This document shows, in pieces, positions 5,949 to 11,551 of a stretch of 11,551 nt of DNA. Source of the stretch: Acidimicrobiaceae bacterium (lineage in GTDB: Bacteria > Actinomycetota > Acidimicrobiia > Acidimicrobiales > RAAP-2); the NCBI GenBank assembly GCA_003151555.1, contig PLXU01000025.1:6393-17943 (forward strand). The letters are read 5' to 3'. A program made the position numbers and the translations under genes. Below the pieces are notes generated by a model that was not told the origin of the DNA, ran no database searches, and saw only the letters and a list, made by a program, of their open reading frames with translations. The number at the start of each line of letters is the position of its first letter. Position 1 is the stretch's first letter.

Positions 5949-7034
5949 TCACATCACTACGACAGACCGAAGCACCTCTCCGCGCTCCATTCGATGAAAT
6001 GCCTCCTGGACGTCGCCAAGGTCAATCCTCTCGGTGACAAAACGATCGAGCTCGAGCCGCCCCTGAAGATAGAGGTCAATCAACATTGGAAAGTCACGCG
6101 ACGGCAAACAATCCCCATACCAACTTGGCTTCAGTTGTCCACCTCGCCCGAAGAAGTCGATCATCGGCAGGTCGATACGCATTTCGGGCGTGGGCACACC
6201 AACTTGTACCAGGGTGCCGGCTAGATCCCTTGCATAGAAGGCCTGCTCCATCACCTTGGGATTGCCCACCGCCTCGATGCAGACATCCGCACCGTGTCCG
6301 CCGGTCAACCGGCGTACCGCCGCGACGACGTCCTCATTTGAGGCGTTCACGACGTCGGTGGCGCCGATCTCACGAGCCCAATCGAGTTTGCGCGGATCAA
6401 GGTCGATGGCGATGATGGTCGTTGCCCCGGCGAGGCGCGCGCCAGCAATCGCCGCGCAGCCCACACCCCCACAGCCGAACACCGCCACTGAGTCACCAAC
6501 TCCCACCTCGCCCGTGCGCATCGCCGCGCCGAGTCCAGCCATCACTCCACAGCCCAAGAGGCCAACCGCTTCCGGTCGAGCCCTCGGATCAACTTTGGTG
6601 CATTGGCCCGCCGCCACCAGTGTCTTCTCCGCGAACGCACCAATCCCCAGCGCCGCAGACAGTGGCGTACCGTCGATCAACGTCATCTTCTGAGATGCGT
6701 TATGAGTGGCAAAGCAGTACCAGGGCCGCCCCCGCCGGCAGGAACGACACTCTCCGCACACCGCGCGCCAATTCAGCACGACGAAATCGCCGGGCTGGAC
6801 CAACGTGACGTCAGGCCCAACTTTCTCTACCACGCCCGCTGCCTCATGTCCGAGAAAGAAGGGGAAGTCGTCGCTAATCCCGCCATCGCGGTAGTGCAGA
6901 TCGGTATGGCAGACACCGCACGCCTGGATGCGGACAACGGCCTCACCCGGCCCCGGATCCGGCACCACTATCGTCACCAGTGAAACCGGCTCGCCCTTGG
7001 CCAGCGCAACGACTCCTTGGACCTGCGACACCAT
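5949..7034 (-). CDS. mscR: S-(hydroxymethyl)mycothiol dehydrogenase (mycothiol-dependent formaldehyde dehydrogenase)
   Basis: Zinc-dependent medium-chain dehydrogenase of 361 residues that oxidises the formaldehyde-mycothiol adduct with NAD+; relatives also reduce S-nitrosomycothiol. It matches, from memory, the mycobacterial AdhE2/MscR sequence almost end to end, including stretches such as VVPDPGPGEAVV, GIGAF, FYARDLAGT and SWYGDCLP. Catalytic zinc ligands are C42, H63 (GHE) and C162 (GCGVMAG). Structural zinc cysteines are C93, C96, C99 and C107. The Rossmann motif GCGGVG is at 187-192, and D211 at the end of the second strand fits NAD. Full length for the family. The ATG start has AAGGAG six bases upstream and a short predicted leader. 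In mycobacteria this gene is followed by a metallo-beta-lactamase-fold hydrolase; here the next DNA is a repeat and a convergent operon, so it stands alone. Cytosolic, for formaldehyde and nitrosative stress detoxification. Confidence 0.95.
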   Translation of the reverse strand: MVSQVQGVVALAKGEPVSLVTIVVPDPGPGEAVVRIQACGVCHTDLHYRDGGISDDFPFFLGHEAAGVVEKVGPDVTLVQPGDFVVLNWRAVCGECRSCRRGRPWYCFATHNASQKMTLIDGTPLSAALGIGAFAEKTLVAAGQCTKVDPRARPEAVGLLGCGVMAGLGAAMRTGEVGVGDSVAVFGCGGVGCAAIAGARLAGATTIIAIDLDPRKLDWAREIGATDVVNASNEDVVAAVRRLTGGHGADVCIEAVGNPKVMEQAFYARDLAGTLVQVGVPTPEMRIDLPMIDFFGRGGQLKPSWYGDCLPSRDFPMLIDLYLQGRLELDRFVTERIDLGDVQEAFHRMERGEVLRSVVVM

Positions 7035-7040
7035 CGTGTG

Positions 7041-7067
7041 CTCCTTATCGATTTTGGCCTCATTGTA
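7041..7067 (-). promoter_or_regulatory. -10 box and Shine-Dalgarno of the mycothiol dehydrogenase
   Basis: On the minus strand, TACAAT (7067-7062) preceded by TG one base before the hexamer reads as an extended -10. It predicts a start of transcription near 7055 and a leader of about 20 bases with AAGGAG (7046-7041) six bases before the ATG. No clear -35 is visible. Confidence 0.45.
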
Positions 7068-7257
7068 CAGTCGGCGACTTCTGGATCGAGAGCCGTGTCA
7101 TAAGCGAAGTTCTGTGTACGGATGACCCGAAGCGAGTGGGAGCACGTCCGCAATCGACCGCGGCGGCGAACAAGCAGTTCGACGATGCTCCAGTCTCCCT
7201 CCACCACGACGTGTTCGGCGTCCTGGCCATCGCGAGCTACGGCGTCAGAACCTTCGG

Positions 7258-7419
7258 TCACTCATGCACCGACACCGCAGCGTCACGTGAGTCGCCTAAT
7301 GTCTCAGGGCGGTCCACGAAGAAGAATTGGACGAGGCGCTGCCTCGAAAGAGGCACGAACGTGGCGGCGAGCAGTGCCAAGGTGACCGCGATGGTGAAAA
7401 GGGAGGACATTGGATTCAT
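7258..7419 (-). CDS. Possible small single-pass membrane protein
   Basis: An open frame of 53 codons, MNPMSSLFTIAVTLALLAAT..., in an otherwise gene-free gap of 445 bases (7035-7479). It has a plausible hydrophobic helix (about 5-22), then basic residues R26 and R29, a short FFF patch and an acidic tail, so topology could be N-out with C-terminus inside. Third positions favour G/C as in real genes. Against it: no Shine-Dalgarno before ATG 7419 or the internal ATG 7410, and its start lies inside the likely promoter of the divergent ABC operon. No family recognised. It might simply be chance. Confidence 0.25.
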   Translation of the reverse strand: MNPMSSLFTIAVTLALLAATFVPLSRQRLVQFFFVDRPETLGDSRDAAVSVHE

Positions 7420-7446
7420 GACAAAAGTGACGTCGTGTCCTATATC
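7418..7446 (+). promoter_or_regulatory. Sigma-70-like promoter of the NodIJ-type ABC operon
   Basis: ATGACA (7418-7423, five of six to TTGACA), a spacer of exactly 17 bases, then TATATC (7441-7446, four of six to TATAAT). It predicts a transcript start near 7453 and a leader of about 27 bases before the ATG at 7480, with GGCGAG (7465-7470) as a weak ribosome site. This supports the downstream start and argues against coding upstream of it on the plus strand. Confidence 0.5.
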
Positions 7447-7479
7447 TCGCGCCCAGCCGAGCACGGCGAGCGTGCCATC

Positions 7480-8406
7480 ATGATCGGCCCAATCCTCGAA
7501 GCCCGTGAGCTCGTCAAACGCTTCGGCGAGCTAGAAGCCGTCAAGGGAGTCAGCTTCACCATCGAGCGGGGTGAGAGTTTCGGTTTCCTCGGCCCCAATG
7601 GCGCGGGCAAAACCAGCACCATGCGCATGATCTCGGCGGTCTCTCGACCCAGCTCGGGTTCCCTCACGATTCTCGGCCTCGACCCCAGCACGCACGGTCC
7701 CGAGATCCGCGGCCGCATAGGTGTGGTGCCCCAGGAGGACACGCTCGAGCTCGAGCTTTCCGTTCGTCAGAATTTGGAGATGTTTGGTCGCTACTTTGAC
7801 CTCCCGCACGCCATCCTGCGCGAGCGCGCGTCAGAGCTCTTGGAGTTCGCTCAGCTGTCCGAACGGGCGAACGACAAGGTTGATGACTTATCGGGTGGCA
7901 TGAAGCGCCGCCTCACCATCGCGCGGGCGCTGATCAATCGACCCGAGCTCTTGATCCTCGACGAGCCGACAACGGGACTCGACCCCCAAGCGCGACACTT
8001 GCTCTGGGAGCGCCTCTACCGCCTGAAGCGCGAAGGCGTGACCCAGATCATCACGACCCACTACATGGACGAAGCCGAACAGTTGTGCGATCGCCTCGTG
8101 GTGATGGATCACGGCAGCATCGTGGCCGAAGGCCCGCCACGCGAACTCATCGCGCGCCACTCCACCCGTGAAGTCGTCGAGTTGCGCTTCGGCACCGACT
8201 CGCACGAGGAACTCCACGACCGCCTCGCTCCCTTCGCGCAGCGAATCGAAGTACTGCCGGACCGCATCCTGCTCTACGTCGACGAAGGCGACGACACGCT
8301 GCGAGAAATTCACGAAGTGGGCATCGTGCCAATGAGCGCATTGGTGCGTCGGAGCTCGCTCGAGGACGTCTTCTTGCGCCTCACCGGGCGCACACTGGTG
8401 GATTGA
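7480..8406 (+). CDS. ABC transporter ATP-binding protein, NodI/DrrA type
   Basis: Cytoplasmic ATPase of 308 residues, a nucleotide-binding domain plus the C-terminal extension (about 220-308) found in DrrA and NodI proteins. Motifs are Walker A GPNGAGKT (38-45), Q-loop Q85, signature LSGGMKRR (137-144), Walker B LLILDE (157-162) and switch His194 in TTHYMDEAE. Phrases such as NLEMFGRYFDLP, LTIARALINRPELLILDE and the end SLEDVFLRLTGR closely resemble rhizobial NodI. A role in nodulation is not implied; this branch is common in actinomycetes as exporters of unknown cargo. The ATG at 7480 was chosen because it begins the usual MIGPILEARELVKRFG-type N-terminus. The 51 residues that could be read upstream are polar low-complexity sequence across the promoter. 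First gene of a three-gene operon. Confidence 0.93.
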   Translation: MIGPILEARELVKRFGELEAVKGVSFTIERGESFGFLGPNGAGKTSTMRMISAVSRPSSGSLTILGLDPSTHGPEIRGRIGVVPQEDTLELELSVRQNLEMFGRYFDLPHAILRERASELLEFAQLSERANDKVDDLSGGMKRRLTIARALINRPELLILDEPTTGLDPQARHLLWERLYRLKREGVTQIITTHYMDEAEQLCDRLVVMDHGSIVAEGPPRELIARHSTREVVELRFGTDSHEELHDRLAPFAQRIEVLPDRILLYVDEGDDTLREIHEVGIVPMSALVRRSSLEDVFLRLTGRTLVD

Positions 8407-8408
8407 GA

Positions 8409-9206
8409 GTGTCGAGCACACTCGATGTTCCTCTCGGCTGGGCCCGTTGGCGGCGCAGCTGGTGGTACCACGCGACGTACTACGCGCAAACCTGGCGTGG
8501 GTCCGTCGCGAGCACCGTCCTCTTTCCAATCTTTTACCTGGCTTCGCTCGGCGTCGGGGTCGGCCATCTCGTAAGCGCCCACACGGGCCTCGTCCAAGGT
8601 CAGACGTACCTGCACTTCATTGCCCCGAGCCTGCTCGCCACGACCACCATGCAACTGGGCGAGGGCGAGTCCCTCTGGCCCGTCCTGGCCGCGGTCAAGT
8701 GGATTCGCTCGTACCACGCCGCGGCGGCCACGCCGCTGGAGCCCGAAGACATCCTCACGGGGAAGTTGGCGTGGGTCGTTACCCGCGCCTTCGCCACCGG
8801 CATTGTCTACACGATCGTCATTGGTTCCTTCGGCGCTTTGCAGTCCTGGTGGGCTCTGACGTTGCCCTTCCTCGGGGCGCTCATCACCCTGGCCTTCTCC
8901 GCACCCCTGGTGGCCTTCGCCGCACGTTCCCAGTCCGACGGACCCTTCACGGCGATCTACCGGTTCGCCTTCGTGCCGATGTTCCTCTTCTCGGCGACGT
9001 TCTACCCGGTCTCGGCCTACCCGGGGTACCTGCGCCCGTTCGTGCAATTCGTCCCGCTCTACCACGGCGTCGCGCTCGCGCGCGCGGCCGCGTTCGGCGA
9101 GGGTTCGTGGGGGGCCGTGACGTTGCACCTGTTATTCCTCGTCGCGATGGCGGTCGCCGGTATTGCGTGGGGTCGACGCACGATGCGTCATCGATTGGTG
9201 GACTGA
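8409..9206 (+). CDS. ABC-2 permease, NodJ-like (first subunit)
   Basis: Integral membrane protein of 265 residues with about six helices. The N-terminus is basic and aromatic (RWRRSWWYHATYYAQTWRG). A first helix with FPIFYLASLGVGVGHL (about 36-51) is typical of NodJ-type permeases, and the family region YLHFIAPSLLATTTMQ follows. The segment FLFSATFYPVSAYP (near 191-204) is shared almost exactly with the next gene, showing the two permeases are paralogues that probably form a heterodimer. GTG at 8409, two bases after the ATPase stop, is preferred because GGTGG lies eight bases upstream. A TTG at 8403 overlapping that stop is the alternative and adds two residues. The stop overlaps the next start by one base (TGATG). 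Confidence 0.9.
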   Translation: MSSTLDVPLGWARWRRSWWYHATYYAQTWRGSVASTVLFPIFYLASLGVGVGHLVSAHTGLVQGQTYLHFIAPSLLATTTMQLGEGESLWPVLAAVKWIRSYHAAAATPLEPEDILTGKLAWVVTRAFATGIVYTIVIGSFGALQSWWALTLPFLGALITLAFSAPLVAFAARSQSDGPFTAIYRFAFVPMFLFSATFYPVSAYPGYLRPFVQFVPLYHGVALARAAAFGEGSWGAVTLHLLFLVAMAVAGIAWGRRTMRHRLVD

Positions 9207-9994
9207 TGCTGGCTCGCACCCTTCCTCGCTTCGGCTCACGTCGCTCTTTGCACATCTTCGAGCGCAACTTCATGGTGTACCGCTCTCAATGGCTCATGCT
9301 GGTCTCGGGTTTTTTTGAGCCCCTCTTCTATCTGCTGAGCATCGGGATCGGTCTCAACCACCTCGTCGGGAACCTCCATTTCGACGGTCGGGTCGTCAGC
9401 TACGCCACCTTCGTCGCGCCGGGGATGTTGGCGACGTCGGCAATGAACGGTGCCGTGATCGACTCGATCTTCAACACCTTCTTTCGGCTCAAGATCTCGC
9501 ACGCCTATGACGCCGTGCTCTCCACGCCGCTCGACGTGATCGACGTCGCCCTGGGCGAGGTCTGGTGGGCGCTGGCGCGCGCCACCGCCTACGCCGCGTC
9601 GTTCATTGTGTGCATGGTGGCGCTCGGGGACTCCGGCAGCGTGTGGGTTGTGCTCTGCTGGCCGGCCGCCATACTCACCAGCCTCACCTTTAGCTGCGTG
9701 GGTCTCGCCGCCTGCACGTACATCCGCTCGTGGCAGGACTTCGACCTGGTCGCACTGGCGCAGTTGCCCCTCTTCCTCTTCTCGGCGACGTTCTTTCCAA
9801 TCTCGCTGTACCCCGCGTGGCTCGGGGCCATCGTCTCGTTCTCGCCGCTCTATCAATCCGCGGCGTTGCTTCGGGGCGTGGCCCTCGGACAGTTCGAGTG
9901 GATCATGATTATGCGCGTGGCGTACCTGCTCGCGCTCGCGCTCGTCGCGCTCGCGCTCGCGACTCGGCGCTTTCGACGAATCCTCGTGCCCTAG
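9206..9994 (+). CDS. ABC-2 permease, NodJ-like (second subunit)
   Basis: Integral membrane protein of 262 residues, paralogue of the preceding permease. N-terminal basic stretch, then RNFMVYRSQWLMLVSGFFEP and FYLLSIGIGLNHL (helix 1). SYATFVAPGMLATSAMNGAV, FNTFFRLKISHAYDAVLSTP and GEVWWALARA follow the NodJ pattern closely. FLFSATFFPISLYPAWL mirrors the first subunit. The last helix is a Leu/Ala repeat (LALALVALALA) encoded by a hexanucleotide tract, followed by RRFRR. The ATG overlaps the upstream stop by one base and has GGTGG before it (9197-9201). The same frame stays open far upstream, but there it only shadows the first permease. Last gene of the operon; the 52 bases to the convergent SDR gene show only a very short GAGC/GCTC hairpin. 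Confidence 0.92.
   Translation: MLARTLPRFGSRRSLHIFERNFMVYRSQWLMLVSGFFEPLFYLLSIGIGLNHLVGNLHFDGRVVSYATFVAPGMLATSAMNGAVIDSIFNTFFRLKISHAYDAVLSTPLDVIDVALGEVWWALARATAYAASFIVCMVALGDSGSVWVVLCWPAAILTSLTFSCVGLAACTYIRSWQDFDLVALAQLPLFLFSATFFPISLYPAWLGAIVSFSPLYQSAALLRGVALGQFEWIMIMRVAYLLALALVALALATRRFRRILVP
9928..9962. repeat. GCTCGC hexanucleotide tract
   Basis: About five imperfect GCTCGC units, interrupted once by GTC, encode LALALVALALA in the last helix of the second permease. Simple slippage-prone tract; whole-unit changes would keep the frame and only lengthen or shorten the helix. Confidence 0.5.
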
Positions 9995-10046
9995 CGCACG
10001 CTTCACCAGAGCAACGGGCTCGTTAACTAAACAGGCCGCGTCGGAA

Positions 10047-10814
10047 CTACATCGTGGGCGTAAGCCCTCCGTCGACCACGAATTCGGTACCGGTCACCGC
10101 GGACGCCCGAGGCGACGCCACGAAGCAGATGCAACTCGCCACCTCCTCGGGGGTGAGGAATCGTCCCAGCGGCGTGCTCGCCGCGGTCTCGTCGGCAACT
10201 TCACTCGGACTCGACCCCTTCATCGACGCGACCTGTTGGGCGATCCCCTCGGCGCCCAACCACATCGGGGTCGCCGTCAATCCCGGTGACACGGTAACGA
10301 CCCGAATACCCTGACTCGCGAACTCCGAAGCCACGGCTTTGCCCACGTTGAGCAGGGCCGCCTTGGACGCGCTGTACGCGGCGGCGTCCGGGGCGGGTAA
10401 GCGACTATTGACGGACGTGACGTTGACGATCACCCCGCCTCGATCCTTCATACGTGGGATCGCGGCCTGCATGACGCGCACGGCTGCCATGAGGTTGAGG
10501 TCGAGCGTCTTGGCCCACCCGTCCGCTTCTTCCGAGAGGAACCCCTCATAGACCTGCCCGGCGGCCGCGTTGTTCACGACGATATCGAGGCGGCCGTGAA
10601 GCCCAATTACGTGATCGATCATGAGCTGCGGGGCGTCCGGTTTCGAAAGATCAGCGGAAAAAAACGAGATTCCCTTCATCTCGCTCTCGGGCGGGCGTCG
10701 GGACGCTCCCACGACCTGCACCCCTTCGCCCGCGAGCGCGATCGCCGTCGCCCGACCGATGCCGGTGCTCGCACCGGTAACCACCGCGACCTGTCCGTCG
10801 AGATTGAGATCCAT
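10047..10814 (-). CDS. SDR family NAD(P)-dependent oxidoreductase
   Basis: Classical short-chain dehydrogenase of 255 residues, cytosolic, usually tetrameric. Nucleotide motif TGASTGIG (13-20), strand-4 motif NNAAAG (81-86), catalytic N107, S134, Y147 and K151 (YSASK), and the PG turn at 177-178. SRR (38-40) after the second strand, with no Asp, suggests NADPH over NADH (inference). The C-terminal GRFLTPEEVA and GTEFVVDGG are typical of the FabG-like branch. Substrate unknown. The start at ATG 10814 places the Rossmann strand at the usual distance from the N-terminus. A GTG at 10850 would add 12 residues; neither has a Shine-Dalgarno. A TAAGTT seven bases before the ATG fits a leaderless transcript. 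Convergent with the ABC operon and divergent from the TauE/SafE gene. Confidence 0.93.
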   Translation of the reverse strand: MDLNLDGQVAVVTGASTGIGRATAIALAGEGVQVVGASRRPPESEMKGISFFSADLSKPDAPQLMIDHVIGLHGRLDIVVNNAAAGQVYEGFLSEEADGWAKTLDLNLMAAVRVMQAAIPRMKDRGGVIVNVTSVNSRLPAPDAAAYSASKAALLNVGKAVASEFASQGIRVVTVSPGLTATPMWLGAEGIAQQVASMKGSSPSEVADETAASTPLGRFLTPEEVASCICFVASPRASAVTGTEFVVDGGLTPTM

Positions 10815-10821
10815 GAAGGAC

Positions 10822-10827
10822 AACTTA
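10822..10827 (-). promoter_or_regulatory. Candidate leaderless -10 box of the SDR gene
   Basis: Minus-strand TAAGTT (TANNNT pattern) lies exactly seven bases before ATG 10814, the spacing of leaderless actinobacterial transcripts. This would explain the missing Shine-Dalgarno. No good -35. The motif is short, so chance occurrence is possible. Confidence 0.3.
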
Positions 10828-10998
10828 GTGAATGGATTCCGCACTCTCACAAACGATTCGATTGAGAGAAGACTGCCGCCGTTAGCGCGAAGACCACACC
10901 ACCTCGCAGTGACCTTGACGTCGCCATCACGTCGCGCTCTCGATGCTCACGCGTTGACGAGTGTTTCTCCCACGTTCCGAGGAAATAGTTTTGCTGAT

Positions 10999-11039
10999 GT
11001 CGATTCGCAAGAATTGGGTGACCAATTCTTCGCGTCGAC
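10999..11039. promoter_or_regulatory. Long inverted repeat, operator or attenuator candidate
   Basis: AAGAATTGG (11009-11017), spacer GTGA, CCAATTCTT (11022-11030) is a perfect 9-bp dyad. It extends with one bulge to GTCGA (10999-11003) and TCGAC (11035-11039). It sits in the middle of a divergent promoter region, which suits a dimeric regulator's operator controlling one or both genes. A cruciform or a terminator hairpin are alternatives; no T-tract follows. Confidence 0.5.
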
Positions 11040-11145
11040 AGGTAAAAGGAGTTCACACTTGCACCAATATTCGCGACATCATTTCACGCTCGCAACGTCG
11101 TGCGCGCGACGTGGCTCGCACTCTTCGTCGAATCCATCATCACTG

Positions 11146-11151
11146 TATGGT
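11146..11151 (+). promoter_or_regulatory. Candidate leaderless -10 box of the TauE/SafE gene
   Basis: TATGGT (TANNNT pattern) lies exactly seven bases before ATG 11159, mirroring the SDR gene. The same bases also include GGTGG (11149-11153), which could instead be a ribosome site, so the two readings compete. Confidence 0.25.
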
Positions 11152-11158
11152 GGTGACA

Positions 11159-11551
11159 ATGACCGCCAGCACGCTTCCCTTGGGCTGGCGTCTCGTCATT
11201 TTCTGTGTCGCCGGCATCGCCGCCGGCATCTCTAACGGCATCGCGGGCGGCGGTACGTTCCTCAGTTTTCCGACCCTGCTCGCCATGGGTATTCCCACGC
11301 TGCAAGCCAACGTCTCTTCCACTGTTGGTGTGCTTCCGAGCTCGCTCGGTGGCATTCGCGGATTTCGACGGGAACTCGCAACACACAGTCAATTGCTGCG
11401 TTCTCTCATTCCGACTTGCTTCTTCGGCTCCCTCTTTGGCACCGCGTTACTACTGCTTGGTTCGACTCAGACGTTTCGCGACGTCGTGCCCTGGTTGATC
11501 GGGATCGCGACCCTGCTCTTCGCACTCGCGCCGCGCATCACCAAGCGCCTG
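11159..11551 (+). CDS. TauE/SafE-family anion permease, 3' end outside window
   Basis: The first 131 residues of a membrane permease; the family normally runs about 240-270 residues with some eight helices and exports sulfite, sulfonates or organosulfur anions. Helix 1 (about 11-29) leads into SNGIAGGGTFLSFPTLLAMG (25-44) and LQANVSSTVGVLPSSLGGIRGFRREL (48-73), the hallmark TauE/SafE repeat region with its Gly-rich loop. Further helices are at about 80-99 and 108-125. The ATG at 11159 follows GGTGG at five bases; an in-frame ATG at 11147 would add four residues. TCATCAC (11137-11143) can pair with GTGGTGA (11150-11156), hiding that ribosome site in a hairpin. Substrate cannot be told from this fragment. 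Confidence 0.9.
   Translation, partial: MTASTLPLGWRLVIFCVAGIAAGISNGIAGGGTFLSFPTLLAMGIPTLQANVSSTVGVLPSSLGGIRGFRRELATHSQLLRSLIPTCFFGSLFGTALLLLGSTQTFRDVVPWLIGIATLLFALAPRITKRL

Larger units (their letters stand above)
10815..11158. other. Divergent intergenic region (SDR / TauE-SafE)
   Basis: 344 bases with no convincing gene. It contains candidate leaderless -10 boxes at both ends and a long inverted repeat in the middle. A minus-strand frame (10847-11056) ends in a 26-residue hydrophobic peptide whose TGA overlaps the alternative SDR GTG, but it runs through the inverted repeat and has no ribosome site. Confidence 0.6.

Noticed and set aside
6974..7261. Minus-strand frame starting GTG at 7261
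   Set aside because: Runs through the mscR promoter and ribosome site and about 60 bases into mscR in another frame; no recognisable domain. Its GTGA overlap with the small frame is recorded as a weak observation only.
7327..7479. 51-residue extension of the NodI-like ATPase
   Set aside because: Polar, low-complexity, crosses a good -35/-10 promoter, and the family starts at about MIGPILEARELV.
8310..9128. Long antisense frames under the NodJ-like genes (also 9236-10006)
   Set aside because: Arg/Glu/Gly-rich shadows expected opposite GC-rich membrane-protein genes; no domains.
10847..11056. Minus-strand 69-codon frame ending in a hydrophobic 26-residue peptide
   Set aside because: Crosses the inverted repeat, lacks a ribosome site and shows no family features; the GTGA contact with the alternative SDR start is probably coincidence.
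1..11551. CRISPR array, transposase or integrase
   Set aside because: No regularly spaced short repeats and no coding frame with such domains on either strand.

Overview
The window looks like chromosomal DNA from a GC-rich actinomycete, most likely of the class Acidimicrobiia or a relative (an inference). Three things point there. One enzyme is a near-textbook S-(hydroxymethyl)mycothiol dehydrogenase, and mycothiol is an actinobacterial thiol. A class A penicillin-binding protein carries a C-terminal PASTA domain. Its partner protein has the long poly-threonine linker and tail common in Acidimicrobiia exported proteins. GTG starts and 1-4 nt start/stop overlaps are frequent.

Layout, left to right. 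(1) 1-62: 3' part of a tRNA-Leu(CAG) gene with encoded CCA, followed by a hairpin-rich convergent gap. (2) 345-3751, minus strand: a two-gene cell-envelope operon, class A PBP followed by a translationally coupled, membrane-anchored, Thr-rich four-cysteine protein. Immediately upstream lies a 30-codon, very GC3-rich open tail with no start codon, which looks like the end of a truncated gene. (3) 3847-4284: an AT-richer, hairpin-rich gap holding repeat copy A. (4) 4285-5729, plus strand: a two-gene ABC-2 exporter (ATPase and permease, ATGA overlap). (5) 5730-5948: repeat copy B, in direct orientation to A. Both copies end in a sequence resembling the 3' end of the tRNA-Leu gene at the left edge. 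(6) 5949-7034, minus: mycothiol-dependent formaldehyde dehydrogenase with a clear -10 box and Shine-Dalgarno. (7) 7480-9994, plus: a NodI/DrrA-type ATPase and two paralogous NodJ-type permeases, tightly packed behind a good sigma-70-like promoter. (8) 10047-10814, minus: an SDR oxidoreductase. (9) 10815-11158: a divergent gap with a long inverted repeat. (10) 11159 to the end, plus: N-terminal part of a TauE/SafE-family permease.

Functionally, the window groups peptidoglycan synthesis with an associated exported protein, two unrelated ABC-2 export systems of unknown substrate, formaldehyde/S-nitrosothiol detoxification, a generic SDR and an anion (sulfite/sulfonate-type) exporter. Most of it is ordinary housekeeping or accessory content. 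The most unusual signal is the pair of diverged direct repeats bracketing the first ABC operon, with tRNA-like 3' ends, next to a truncated gene tail. Together these suggest an old insertion or a mobile/duplicated non-coding element.
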